The translations under genes were made by a program, and so were the position numbers. Positions 28,942-38,834 of a stretch of DNA of 64,000 nucleotides are shown in pieces. The notes under the pieces were generated by a model. That model was given only the letters and a program-made list of their open reading frames with translations, had not been told where the DNA came from and did not search any database. The number at the start of each line of letters is the position of its first letter. Within the stretch, counting starts at the first letter, position 1. This DNA comes from Acidiluteibacter sp963716125. GTDB lineage: Bacteria > Bacteroidota > Bacteroidia > Flavobacteriales_E > Vicingaceae. Location of the stretch: assembly GCA_963716125.1 (NCBI GenBank), contig OY970294.1, positions 1,984,001 to 2,048,000 on the forward strand, written 5' to 3'.

Positions 28942-31935
28942 ATGAGACTAAGATTCGTTTTCATTCTTCTTTCTTTTGCCTTTGTCTCAAGTTCATTTTA
29001 TACCACTAAAAATAGTTGGGAAGAAAGCTACGAGCCAAAGAAAATTCCTTATTTAAAAACTTCAAGTAATTGGGCTAATTCATTGTTGCTTACAATGACC
29101 TTAGAAGAAAAGATTGGGCAATTATTTAATGTAGCTGCTTACAGCAACGAAAAAATCAACAAAGAGGAAGTTGAAAAATTGATAAACGATTATCATGTTG
29201 GAGGTTTAACCTTTTTTCAAGGTGGTATTAGCAAGCAATTAGAATTGACTAATCATTACCAAACTATTTCTAAAATACCATTAATGGTAGCAATGGATGC
29301 CGAATGGGGAATGGCAATGCGAATAGACAGCGTAGTGAAATATCCTTGGCAAATGACTTTAGGAGCTATCCAAGATAATGCATTGATTTATCAAATGGGA
29401 AAAGATATTGCGAAACAAATGCATAGAATCGGGGTAAATGTGAGTTTTTCACCTGTAGTAGATGTCAATAACAATCCTGATAATCCAATTATTAATGCAC
29501 GATCGTTTGGAGAAGATAGAAAAAATGTAGCTCAAAAGGGAATTGCCTACATGCAAGGTTTACAAGATGGTAAAGTATTGGCTTGTGCCAAACATTTCCC
29601 TGGACATGGAGATACGGATAGTGATTCTCACAAAACTTTACCCTTAATTGATAAGACGAAGAAACAAATGGATTCTTTGGAGATTTATCCGTTTAAACAA
29701 TTGATTAAAAAAGGAGTAGGAAGTATTATGGTTGCCCATTTAAATATACCTGCATACAGTGAATCTGTAAATTATCCTTCTTCACTAAATCCTGAATTGG
29801 TTACTAATGTATTGAGAAACGAATTAGGATTTAATGGTTTAACTTTTACTGACGGATTGAATATGAGAGGCGTAAGTGATAATTTAACCTCTGAAGAAGT
29901 AGATTTAAAAGCCATTATGGCAGGTAACGATATTCTTTTACTATCAAGAGATGTAGGGAAAGGCGTTGCTGCCATTCAACAAGCCATTTTAGACAGTACA
30001 TTATCTTTAGAAATTTTGGATGCTAAAATCTTAAAAATTTTAAAAGCAAAATATTGGATGGGTTTAAATAATTATCAAAATCAGCCTGTTAAAAATCTTT
30101 ATACCGATTTAAATCAATCTTCTTATCAGGCATTAAACAGAAGGTTGACAGAATCATCTATTACTTTGTTGAAAAACGAGGATATTATTCCTTTAAAAAT
30201 AGGTCAGCAGAAAATAGCTGTCTTGTCTATTGGTGAAAAAAATACAAGCACATTTCAAAAGGCAATTGGCAGTTACGCTAAAGCTAATTTCTTTAATGTA
30301 GAAACCGATCTTTTAGTAAGCGACCAAAAAGCGATGATGGACACTTTGATGAATTATGACATTATTATTGTTGGTGTTCATAGAAGCGATAAACATCCAT
30401 GGGTAAAATATGATATTTCAGATGATTTAAAAGGATTTATCAATGTTTTGAGGTTAAAAAAGAAAGTCATCTTAGATGTTTTTGCCAATCCATATTCTTT
30501 GAGAAATTTCTTAGCAATTGATTATGTGGACGGTTTAATTATGTCTTATCAAAATTCTGATTTTGCACAGCAAGTATCAGCTGAAATAATTTTTGGTGCT
30601 TCTGCTGCTAAAGGAAAATTGCCTGTAGGTATTTCTCAAATGTATCCTTATGAGTTTGGATTAAAAAATGAAACTACCAGTATTTTAAACAGAAAAATAC
30701 CTGAAGAAATAGGGATAAACGGAAGTGTTTTAGATAGAATTGACACAATAGCTTTAAATGGAATAAAAGAAGGAGCTTATCCTGGTTGTCAGATTTTAGT
30801 AGCTAAAAGTGGACATATAATTTATGATAAATCCTTTGGTAAACATACTTATGAAGGCACTCAAATGGTAGAACCTTCTGATTTGTATGATATTGCTAGT
30901 GTTACCAAAATATCAGCTACCTTGTTGGCAGTAATGGATTTAGTTTCTAAAGATCAATTGAGTTTGGACGATAACTTAGGCAAGCATCTAGGTAAATTAG
31001 TTAAGGGAACGGATTACGCACCCTTAAAATTGAGAGATATTTTGGCGCATCAAGCTGGTTTGGCTGCATGGATTCCTTTTTATGTTAAAACGATGCAAAA
31101 AGGAGTTCTTCGTGCAGACTTATACGATACGGTTCCTTCTGATAAGTTTTCAGTTAGGGTTGCTAATAATATTTACATTACTAAATCTTATGAGGATACT
31201 ATCTTTTATAGAATTGTTCATCGAGCCAAAGTAAACGAAGTTAAAGAATACAAATACAGTGATGTAGGCTATTATTTTATGAAGGCGATCGTTGAAAAGA
31301 TTACAAATATGCCTATTGAGAATTATTTACAGCAAAATTTTTATGGACCAATGGGGATGAGTAAAACAATGTTTAATCCTAGATTTAATATTCCTTTAAC
31401 TCAAATTGTTCCAACAGAAGATGATAAGATATACAGAAAGCAATTAATTTGGGGGGATGTTCATGATCCTGGAGCTGCTATGTTAGGTGGTGTAGGCGGA
31501 CATGCTGGTTTATTTACAACTTCTAATGATTTGGCAAAATTGATGCAGATGTATATGAGTTTTGGAAGTTACGGAGGGAAACAATATATTAAATCATCTG
31601 TTATTAGAGAATTTACTAAATGTCAGTTTTGCAAGGGCGATTTTCCTGCCAATAAGGATGAAAATAGGAGAGGAGCTGGATTTGATAAGCCTCAATTTAG
31701 AGGAGAAGTTGGTCCCACATGTGATTGTGTAAGTTATGCAAGTTTTGGACATTCTGGTTTTACAGGTACTTATGCATGGGCTGATCCCGATAATGGCATA
31801 GTTTATATCTTTTTGTCTAATCGTGTTTACCCTGATGCCAACAATAAGAAATTGGTAAGTATGGGAATTAGAACAAATATACAAGCAGTTATTTACGATG
31901 CAGTTGCAAGCAGTAAAAAGACGGTGATAAACTAA
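28942..31935 (+). CDS. Glycoside hydrolase family 3 fused to serine beta-lactamase-like hydrolase
   Basis: The 997-residue exported protein (signal peptide at 1-18) has a GH3 part at about residues 45-570 with the NagZ-type motif KHFPGHGDTDSDSH at about 216-229 and the nucleophile region TFTDGLNM (Asp at about 304). Residues about 605-985 are a class C beta-lactamase/DD-peptidase-like domain with SVTK (Ser at about 653), YSDVGYY and GHAGLF (about 853). NagZ-type GH3 enzymes remove GlcNAc from muropeptides; the partner domain would act on peptides or esters. The double enzyme is a known Bacteroidota arrangement for periplasmic murein or chitin turnover. bshA follows after 12 bp. Confidence 0.9.
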   Translation: MRLRFVFILLSFAFVSSSFYTTKNSWEESYEPKKIPYLKTSSNWANSLLLTMTLEEKIGQLFNVAAYSNEKINKEEVEKLINDYHVGGLTFFQGGISKQLELTNHYQTISKIPLMVAMDAEWGMAMRIDSVVKYPWQMTLGAIQDNALIYQMGKDIAKQMHRIGVNVSFSPVVDVNNNPDNPIINARSFGEDRKNVAQKGIAYMQGLQDGKVLACAKHFPGHGDTDSDSHKTLPLIDKTKKQMDSLEIYPFKQLIKKGVGSIMVAHLNIPAYSESVNYPSSLNPELVTNVLRNELGFNGLTFTDGLNMRGVSDNLTSEEVDLKAIMAGNDILLLSRDVGKGVAAIQQAILDSTLSLEILDAKILKILKAKYWMGLNNYQNQPVKNLYTDLNQSSYQALNRRLTESSITLLKNEDIIPLKIGQQKIAVLSIGEKNTSTFQKAIGSYAKANFFNVETDLLVSDQKAMMDTLMNYDIIIVGVHRSDKHPWVKYDISDDLKGFINVLRLKKKVILDVFANPYSLRNFLAIDYVDGLIMSYQNSDFAQQVSAEIIFGASAAKGKLPVGISQMYPYEFGLKNETTSILNRKIPEEIGINGSVLDRIDTIALNGIKEGAYPGCQILVAKSGHIIYDKSFGKHTYEGTQMVEPSDLYDIASVTKISATLLAVMDLVSKDQLSLDDNLGKHLGKLVKGTDYAPLKLRDILAHQAGLAAWIPFYVKTMQKGVLRADLYDTVPSDKFSVRVANNIYITKSYEDTIFYRIVHRAKVNEVKEYKYSDVGYYFMKAIVEKITNMPIENYLQQNFYGPMGMSKTMFNPRFNIPLTQIVPTEDDKIYRKQLIWGDVHDPGAAMLGGVGGHAGLFTTSNDLAKLMQMYMSFGSYGGKQYIKSSVIREFTKCQFCKGDFPANKDENRRGAGFDKPQFRGEVGPTCDCVSYASFGHSGFTGTYAWADPDNGIVYIFLSNRVYPDANNKKLVSMGIRTNIQAVIYDAVASSKKTVIN

Positions 31936-31947
31936 AAAACGAGAATT

Positions 31948-33084
31948 ATGAATATAGGTATTGTGCTTTATCCAACGTACGGTGGAAGTGGAGTAGTTGC
32001 AACTGAATTAGGAAAGGCATTAGCAGATAAAGGTCATAAAATACATTATATCACTTATCGACAACCAGTAAAGCTAGAAGAATTTACTGCGAATATCTCC
32101 TACCATGAAGTAAGAGTTTCGGATTATCCATTATTTGATTACCAGCCTTATGAATTAGTTTTAGCGAGTAAATTAGTAGACGTAGTTAAGCATGAAAAAT
32201 TAGATTTATTACATGTTCATTATGCTATACCGCATGCTTCTGCAGCATACATGGCGCAGCAAATTTTAAAAACAGAGGGAATTAATATCCCGTTTATCAC
32301 TACTTTGCACGGTACAGATATTACTTTAGTGGGAAAAGATACCTCTTTTGAGCCAGTAATTACATTTGCAATTAATCAATCAAATGGTGTGACTGCAGTG
32401 TCAGAAAGTTTAAAAAAAGATACTTACGATCATTTTGCTATAAAAAATGGGATAGAGGTAATTCCTAATTTTGTATGTATAAAACAATATGAAGAAACAA
32501 AAATCGATGAACGATTAAAAAAATCTATTGCACCAAATGGAGAGCGGTTAGTAATTCACATTTCTAATTTTAGAGAAGTTAAAAGAGTACCTGATGTGGT
32601 AGAAGTTTTTGCTAGAATAAGAAAAGAAATGCCGGCTAAATTAATTTTGGTTGGTGATGGACCCGAAAGAGCTAAAGTAGAGCAAAAGTGTCGAACATTA
32701 GGAATTTGTGGTGATATGCATTCCATGGGAAAGGTAAATGATACCATTCGTGTTTTGAAAATTGCAGATTTATTTATTTTACCTTCTCAATCTGAGAGTT
32801 TTGGTTTGGCGGCATTGGAGGCAATGGCTGCTAGCACTCCAGTAATATCTACCAATACTGGTGGAATTCCTGAGGTAAACATAAATGGGGTAACAGGTTT
32901 TATGAGTGACATTGGTGATGTGGATGATATGGCTAAGAATGCGATTAGTATATTGAAAGATGATGCAACTCTCAATAAATTCAAAGCTGCAGCATTTGAA
33001 CAAGCAAAACAATTTGATTTATCCAAAATACTTCCTTTGTATGAATCCTATTATAAGCGCGTAATTGAGGAGTTTAAACCTTAA
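31948..33084 (+). CDS. bshA: N-acetyl-alpha-D-glucosaminyl L-malate synthase
   Basis: The 378-residue GT4 glycosyltransferase begins MNIGIVLYPTYGGSGVVATEL, with LHVHYAIPHA, TTLHGTDITLVG and the donor-binding EX7E region SQSESFGLAALEAMA. These match BshA, which joins UDP-GlcNAc to L-malate as the first step of bacillithiol synthesis in the cytoplasm. It lies 12 bp after the GH3 gene and ends overlapping the convergent aroE by 4 bp. bshB and bshC are not in the window. Confidence 0.92.
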   Translation: MNIGIVLYPTYGGSGVVATELGKALADKGHKIHYITYRQPVKLEEFTANISYHEVRVSDYPLFDYQPYELVLASKLVDVVKHEKLDLLHVHYAIPHASAAYMAQQILKTEGINIPFITTLHGTDITLVGKDTSFEPVITFAINQSNGVTAVSESLKKDTYDHFAIKNGIEVIPNFVCIKQYEETKIDERLKKSIAPNGERLVIHISNFREVKRVPDVVEVFARIRKEMPAKLILVGDGPERAKVEQKCRTLGICGDMHSMGKVNDTIRVLKIADLFILPSQSESFGLAALEAMAASTPVISTNTGGIPEVNINGVTGFMSDIGDVDDMAKNAISILKDDATLNKFKAAAFEQAKQFDLSKILPLYESYYKRVIEEFKP

Positions 33085-33815
33085 GCATTCCAAATTTTCC
33101 AGGCTTCTTCCGCTTGTATTTTAAGCATTTGTTCACCATTGATACAAATAGCTCCCTTTTCTTTTCCTTTTTTCAGAAATTGAGTTTCTGTAGGATTATA
33201 GACTAAATCATATAGAAAATGCTGAGGAGTCAATAAATGATAGGGTAAGGTCGGCATCTCTTCCACATTTGGAAAGGTACCTAATGGAGTAGTATTTATA
33301 ATTAAAAGATGATGTTTGATGACGTATTCATTGATATCGGCATAAGAAATTTGATGATCTCCCTTAGGGTTTCTGCTGACAAATAACACTTGAATTCCTA
33401 ATTTTTTGAGGACATTAGCTATAGCTTTGCTAGCTCCACCACTTCCTAAAATTAGAGCTCTTGTATGAATGTTTTCTAAAAATGGTTTAATGCTATTCCT
33501 AAAGCCAATCACATCTGTATTATAGCCTTTCAATTTACCATTGAGAATTTTAATTGTATTTACAGCACCAATTTCTTTAGATTCAGCATCTATCTCATCC
33601 AAAAACGGAATTACTGACTCTTTATACGGTATAGTTACATTTAAACCCCTTAATTGTGGATTGTTTTGAGTGAGAAATTTAATTTCTTCAATTTTAGACA
33701 ATTCAAAAAGCGCATATTCACAATCTTGAATTTTTTCTTTTATAAATTTTTTATCAAAGTAATCTTTGGAAAAAGAGTGTTGAAGTGATCGACCTATTAA
33801 TCCAAATGATTTCAT
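33081..33815 (-). CDS. aroE: Shikimate dehydrogenase
   Basis: The 244-residue protein has FGLIGRSLQHSFSKDYF, the substrate loop LNVTIPYKES with the catalytic Lys, GAVNTIKI, the dinucleotide-binding GSGGASKA and NTTPLGTFP. It reduces 3-dehydroshikimate with NADPH in aromatic amino-acid synthesis. Its ATG overlaps the stop of the DUF368 gene (ATGA), making it the last gene of a five-gene operon running from 37284. Confidence 0.95.
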   Translation of the reverse strand: MKSFGLIGRSLQHSFSKDYFDKKFIKEKIQDCEYALFELSKIEEIKFLTQNNPQLRGLNVTIPYKESVIPFLDEIDAESKEIGAVNTIKILNGKLKGYNTDVIGFRNSIKPFLENIHTRALILGSGGASKAIANVLKKLGIQVLFVSRNPKGDHQISYADINEYVIKHHLLIINTTPLGTFPNVEEMPTLPYHLLTPQHFLYDLVYNPTETQFLKKGKEKGAICINGEQMLKIQAEEAWKIWNA

Positions 33816-34759
33816 ACTTCGGTTTTAGGAGTGCGATTTTTATTGGATCGATTACCTAAGCTTTCCAAAACGAAAATTACAGCAAATCCTATTACGGCCA
33901 TTACTAGAGCAGTTAGCAATAAGTTGTCGCCTTTGTAACTTTGGGGTAACAAATTAATTTGCTCCAATGGGATTTCTTCCCCATGTCTGTCTGTGGTAAA
34001 ACTCAAAGTTTCTTTCCAAGGCCAAATTTTATTTAATGAACCAATCATAAAACCTGTAAGAATTGCCATGGTAAGGTTGTGATAATGCTTAAGTAACCAA
34101 GATAAAAAATGAGAAAAACTTAATAAACCAATGATACATCCGCTTCCAAATAAGAGAATTACTGAAACTCTCATGGCACTCAATGAGTCAATTATGTAAG
34201 CATATTTTCCTAGTAAAAGAAGGATAAAAGAACCTGAAATACCCGGTAAAATCATGGCACAAATGGCAATAGCACCACTGATGACAATAAAATACCAATT
34301 GTTTGGAGTAGCAGCAGGTACTACAGTTGTAATCCAATAAATAAGGGCTGTACCACCAATTAAACCAATAATATTAACAAAATTCCATTTAGTTACCTGT
34401 CTACCTACAAAAATAGCAGACGCTACTATTAATCCAAAAAAGAATGACCAAATAGGAATTGGATGGTCTGAAAGGAGAAATTTTATCAATTGAACCATAC
34501 TTATTAAGCTGATTCCAATTCCCAATATTAAAGCAAAAAGAAAATTTCCATTGATGTGTTCCCAAAACCCTTTAATCCCATTATTTTTAAGAGCTTTGAT
34601 AGCAGATAAATTAAAAGATTTCAATGTATTGACAAATTCTTCATAAATGCCGGCTATTAAAGCAATAGTGCCACCTGAAACACCTGGCACAATATCAGCA
34701 GCTCCCATTCCCATTCCTTTTAAGGTAATGATGGCGTAATCTTTAATTGTTCTTTTCAA
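33812..34759 (-). CDS. DUF368 family membrane protein (PopT-type undecaprenyl-phosphate translocase family)
   Basis: The 315-residue protein has about eight to nine membrane segments and the family hallmark GMGMGAADIVPGVSGGTIALIAG at residues 14-36, repeated in inverted form as ICAMILPGISGSFILLLLGKY, marking two structural repeats. DUF368 proteins have been shown in other bacteria to recycle undecaprenyl phosphate across the inner membrane for cell-wall synthesis. Assignment to that role here is by family. It overlaps aroE by 4 bp. Confidence 0.9.
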   Translation of the reverse strand: MKRTIKDYAIITLKGMGMGAADIVPGVSGGTIALIAGIYEEFVNTLKSFNLSAIKALKNNGIKGFWEHINGNFLFALILGIGISLISMVQLIKFLLSDHPIPIWSFFFGLIVASAIFVGRQVTKWNFVNIIGLIGGTALIYWITTVVPAATPNNWYFIVISGAIAICAMILPGISGSFILLLLGKYAYIIDSLSAMRVSVILLFGSGCIIGLLSFSHFLSWLLKHYHNLTMAILTGFMIGSLNKIWPWKETLSFTTDRHGEEIPLEQINLLPQSYKGDNLLLTALVMAVIGFAVIFVLESLGNRSNKNRTPKTEV

Positions 34760-34791
34760 TTTACTATAGATTTATAAGTTGAGAGACGAGT

Positions 34792-35082
34792 TTATTCTCC
34801 TAAAAAGGCATTTACACCACCTTCTAGTGAATATAAATTATCAAAATCGAATTTTCTGCACAAGGTCATTACAATAGCACCTGATCTTTTACCAGATTGA
34901 CAACAAAAAATGACTTTTTTATCTTTTGGGATTTGATCTACAGATGTTAAGATAGAATCTAATGGTATATTTTTACCACCGATGTTTCTATCATCAAATT
35001 CATACGGTTCTCTAACATCAATTATTTCAATATCGTTATTATGAAGAGATTTTTTAAGTTCTTCGCAGTTAATCGTATTCAT
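34792..35082 (-). CDS. Rhodanese-like domain protein
   Basis: The 96-residue single-domain protein has IDVREPYEFDDRNIGGKNIPL and the active-site loop VIFCCQSGKRSGA, with Cys at about residues 63-64. Single-domain rhodaneses move sulfane sulfur in the cytoplasm. It lies 5 bp after the phosphosulfolactate synthase gene, a sulfur-linked neighbour, and 32 bp before DUF368. Confidence 0.88.
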   Translation of the reverse strand: MNTINCEELKKSLHNNDIEIIDVREPYEFDDRNIGGKNIPLDSILTSVDQIPKDKKVIFCCQSGKRSGAIVMTLCRKFDFDNLYSLEGGVNAFLGE

Positions 35083-35087
35083 TCAAT

Positions 35088-35870
35088 TTATTTAAATTCG
35101 GTAACTAAATTTTCAGGTAAAAATGAAAAGAAAGTATCGCCTCTTAAGCCTATTCTCAAAGTTTCTAAAGGAATTACTTCTTCATGACCTATATTTCCTA
35201 AGTTTACGTTAGGTCCTAATAGTTTAATAAACCAAACTTGTTGACCTTTAATAGGAGCTTCCCATAGAATTTTTTCCATTGGAACTTTCTTTAAAATCTT
35301 GTTCACTAATGCACTATGTGCAGTTCCATTAGGTCGGTAAATTCCAACTGTTCCACTTTCTCTAGCTTCAGCAATTACTTTCCAAGAACCTGCTTCTAAT
35401 TCGTTGTTCATCATACTAATCCACTTATCCTGGACTAATTAAAATTCCCTCTTCTTTGGAACCTACTTCAGAAAGTACTGTAAAATCTTTAGCTAAAGAT
35501 GTGATGTATTTACATTTTTCTTCGTGCTTCATCACAATTGAGCCATCAGAAACTTCAGTCATTTGCAGTTTAAGTTTGTCTAATAGCTTTCTGTAGTCTT
35601 CAAACATACCTCTAGCAATAAAAGCTTCGAAAAGAGTTCCTCCTAAATAAACTTTAATCCAGCTTCGTGATATAAATCTATTTTCTTTTCTAAATTATTA
35701 GAAACATAAGAAGTTCCAAATCCAAGTTTAATAATATCGGTCAAATGTCCGGAAGTCAATAAAGTTTTCAGCTTGTCTAATACTTAAGCCTTTGTCCATC
35801 ATCATCGTAACGCCATTCTCTCTAGGTTTTTAGTCCTTTCGGGAATGTGTGGTAATTCAAAATTTTTCAT
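35088..35870 (-). pseudogene. Phosphosulfolactate synthase (ComA family), four indels
   Basis: Reading from ATG 35870 (MKNFELPHIPERTKN) through lesions near 35816-35822 (one base missing), 35757-35763 (one extra), 35655-35660 (one missing) and 35428-35434 (one extra) gives a protein of about 260 residues. Recognisable parts are RENGVTMMMDKGLS, DIIKLGFGTSYV, KVYLGGTLFEAFIARG, EVSDGSI, SEVGSKEEGILISP, AEARESGTVGIY and WEAPIKGQQVWFI. ComA makes phosphosulfolactate from PEP and sulfite; bacterial homologues also exist outside methanogens. It sits between the TPR gene (3 bp) and the rhodanese gene (5 bp). Confidence 0.75.
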
Positions 35871-35873
35871 CTA

Positions 35874-37284
35874 TTATTTATAATATTCTATCAATTCTAA
35901 AACTGTTAAATCTTCTTTGGCTTCAGGCATTACTAAAAACAATATTTCATGTTGATCATAATATGCCGCTAATGCTTTATCTAAATTAAACATGGCTTCT
36001 TCTTTTCTGCCACTTTTAAGCAAGAAAGCCACGAAATTATACAAAAGATTTTCATTATTCTCTTGTAATTCTAATCCTTCTTGAAAACAAAGCATGGCTG
36101 AAGTTTTATTTTCCATTTGGTCATACAACCAAGCTGTATCATACCAAATCTCTGTATTGTCAGGGTCTAATTCTTTTACTTTTTCATAAGCTATAATTGC
36201 TTCTTCTACAAAACCCAATTTGGCTTGAACATCACCGTAAACGTAATGAATATTCAGCATTAAATTCGTCTAACTCTAAACCTTTTTTTACATAGTGAAT
36301 AGCATCATGCAATTGGTTCATTTCACTGTAAATAGCACCAATTCCAACATATGCTTCAGCACAAAAGGCATCCAATTGAATAGCTTTTTTATAAAAATGT
36401 AAAGCTTGTGGATAATCTTCTAATTTTTCATAACATTCTCCAATGTAATAATAAGTAGAAGATTCAGCTGCTTCAAGCTCAAATGTTTCTTCAAAACATG
36501 CGATAGCAGCTGTATACTGCTCTAAACTTTCCAAACAAACTGCTTTGCTGAAGTAAGAAGAGGCAAAATCTTCGCGAATGGCTATACAAAAATCAAAACA
36601 ATTAATTGCTTTTTCGAACAAATCTTGTTTCATATAAGATATTCCTAAATTATACCAACCTAAATGAGAGTATGGTTCTTTATCGACATAATTTGAAAAA
36701 TATTCTATTGCTTTATCAATTTGATTACTTACCTCAAAACAAAAGAATAACTCATAAAGCGCAATTTCATTTTCAGGAAATTCATTTAAAATCAGATTTA
36801 AATATTCTATTGCATCCTTGTATTTATCGATATTTTCATATTCAAAGACAATGTTCAAGAACATTTCTTCTCTTTCCATATCATCCGCATATTCCATTGC
36901 TTTTTTAAAATTTTCAATGGCTTTGTCAGATTGTCTTAATTGGCTGTAAATGCTCGCTTTAGTTTGAAATAAATCAATGTTGAATGGCTCAATAGCTTCT
37001 GCTTGCTGTGTTCATTTAAGCGCTTGATTCGGTTTGTGCAATGAAATATAAACTTGGGCCTTACAAATGAGCAAACCTCCAGACATAGGATGTTGATCCA
37101 GAGCAAATTCTAATACTTTAAGTGCCTGTTTTGGATTGTTTTTATCAATATAATAATTTACGATGTCCTCAAATTCATCTACATCAAAATAGAAAGATTG
37201 TTGAGTGGATAACATCTCTTCGAAACGCTGAACGGAGTAGAAATCGGATTCTTCATCATTAAAGCGACTATTACTTTCTTCCAT
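35874..37284 (-). pseudogene. TPR-repeat protein with one in-frame stop and one frameshift
   Basis: The intact protein would be about 470 residues of tetratricopeptide repeats (YNLGISYMKQDLFEKAINCF, YYIGECYEKLEDYPQALHFY, AYVGIGAIYSEMNQLHDAI and more). The N-terminal part (37284-37012) ends at TGA at 37012-37014, but the same frame continues open upstream of the next ATG with TQQAEAIEPFNIDLFQ, so this is a nonsense codon, likely from TGG. Near 36246-36252 one extra T shifts the frame; skipping it gives EYHYVYGDVQAKLGF to the stop at 35874. TPR proteins are scaffolds; the partner is unknown. It heads the operon to aroE. Confidence 0.75.
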
Positions 37285-37390
37285 AAGCTAATTATAGTTA
37301 CTACAAAGTTATAAATAAACCCTTAGCTTTCTTGTGTTTCTTTTATTGTTTTACACAAAGATTTAAACAGCAGGGTTCGTGATTATTTAC

Positions 37391-37398
37391 TATTTTTG
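37391..37398 (+). promoter_or_regulatory. -7 box (TATTTTTG) upstream of the mutase gene
   Basis: TATTTTTG fits the Bacteroidota TAnnTTTG element and lies 20 bp before the ATG at 37418, in the divergent spacer to the TPR gene. No clear -33 element is visible. Confidence 0.4.
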
Positions 37399-37417
37399 TG
37401 CCATAATATTCAATTGA

Positions 37418-38833
37418 ATGACATTAATAAAATCAATTTCAGGAATTAGAGGTACTATAGGTGGAAAAGCTGGTGATGGGCTGAGTCCTGTAGACATCGT
37501 AAAATTCAGTTCTGCATACGGTAGTTGGCTAATTTCGAGAAAAGAAGATAAAAAAAGTAAAGTAAAAGTAGTGATAGGCAGAGATGCAAGAATCTCTGGT
37601 GAAATGGTGAGTCAATTGGTCTCTGGAACCTTAATTGGTTTAGGGATTGATGTGATTGATTTAGGTCTCTCTACTACGCCAACAGTAGAAGTGGCGGTAA
37701 CGGATTTAAATACAAATGGTGGAATTATAATCACTGCCAGCCATAATCCTGCGGAATGGAACGCTTTAAAATTGCTGAATGAGAAAGGAGAATTTATCAG
37801 TGCCGAAGATGGTGCAGATATTTTAGATTTGGCAGAAAGTGGTCAAGTTCAATTTGCAACAGTTGGTCATATCGGCAGTATCAAAAAAGATACAACTTAT
37901 ATGCAAAAGCACATTGATATGATTTTAAAATTACCTTTGGTTGATAAGAAAGCAATTGAGAATAAGAATTTTAAAGTAGTTATTGATTGCGTTAACAGTA
38001 CTGGAGGAATTTTTATTCCCGCATTGCTGAGAGCGTTAGGTGTAAAAGATATTGTAGAATTATACTGCGAGCCAACAGGTCAATTTCCGCATAACCCTGA
38101 ACCATTGCCTGAAAACTTAACTGAAATTTCAGAAGCTGTTAAAAAGCATAATGCTGATTTTGGATTGGTTGTAGACCCTGATGTTGATCGACTGGCAATA
38201 GTTTGTGAAGACGGTGAAATGTTTGGAGAAGAATATACTTTAGTAGCTGTAGCTGATTATGTATTAAGTAAAACGAAAGGAAATACCGTTTCAAATTTAT
38301 CAAGTACTAGAGCTTTAAGAGATGTAACCGAAAAATATGGTTGCGAATACAGTGCTTCGGCAGTAGGAGAGGTGAATGTGGTAGAAAAGATGAAAGAAGT
38401 AAATGCTATAATTGGTGGTGAAGGTAATGGAGGAGTTATTTACCCTGAATTGCATTATGGTAGAGATGCTTTAGTAGGAATTGCCTTATTCTTGTCGCAT
38501 TTGGCAAATTTTAATGGCAATTCTTGTGTAAAATGTTGTTCTACTTTAAGATCTACTTATACAAATTATTATATTTCTAAAAATAAAATTGAGTTAACTC
38601 CTGAAATAGATGTGGATATGATTTTGGAGAGAATTCATAAAAAATATAGCAAACAACCCATTTCTACCATTGATGGTGTGAAAATAGAATTTGATAAAGA
38701 GTGGGTACATTTGAGAAAATCAAATACAGAACCTATAATTAGAATTTATTCTGAAAGTGAATCTGAAAGTACTGCTGAACATCTTGCAAAGAAAATTATC
38801 AGTGACATCAAAGAAATAATAAAAGAAAATTAA
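37418..38833 (+). CDS. glmM: Phosphoglucosamine/phosphohexose mutase
   Basis: The 471-residue alpha-D-phosphohexomutase has SISGIRGTIGG at the start, the phosphoserine loop TASHNPAEWNALK (about residues 106-118), the metal loop DPDVDR, the sugar-binding EGNGGVIYPELHYGRDA and a C-terminal phosphate-binding RKSNTEPIIRIY. In Bacteroidota this type is usually the phosphoglucosamine mutase that feeds UDP-GlcNAc synthesis; phosphomannomutase or phosphoglucomutase activity cannot be excluded. The next gene starts 1 bp after the stop, in an operon of three. Confidence 0.85.
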   Translation: MTLIKSISGIRGTIGGKAGDGLSPVDIVKFSSAYGSWLISRKEDKKSKVKVVIGRDARISGEMVSQLVSGTLIGLGIDVIDLGLSTTPTVEVAVTDLNTNGGIIITASHNPAEWNALKLLNEKGEFISAEDGADILDLAESGQVQFATVGHIGSIKKDTTYMQKHIDMILKLPLVDKKAIENKNFKVVIDCVNSTGGIFIPALLRALGVKDIVELYCEPTGQFPHNPEPLPENLTEISEAVKKHNADFGLVVDPDVDRLAIVCEDGEMFGEEYTLVAVADYVLSKTKGNTVSNLSSTRALRDVTEKYGCEYSASAVGEVNVVEKMKEVNAIIGGEGNGGVIYPELHYGRDALVGIALFLSHLANFNGNSCVKCCSTLRSTYTNYYISKNKIELTPEIDVDMILERIHKKYSKQPISTIDGVKIEFDKEWVHLRKSNTEPIIRIYSESESESTAEHLAKKIISDIKEIIKEN

Positions 38834-38834
38834 G

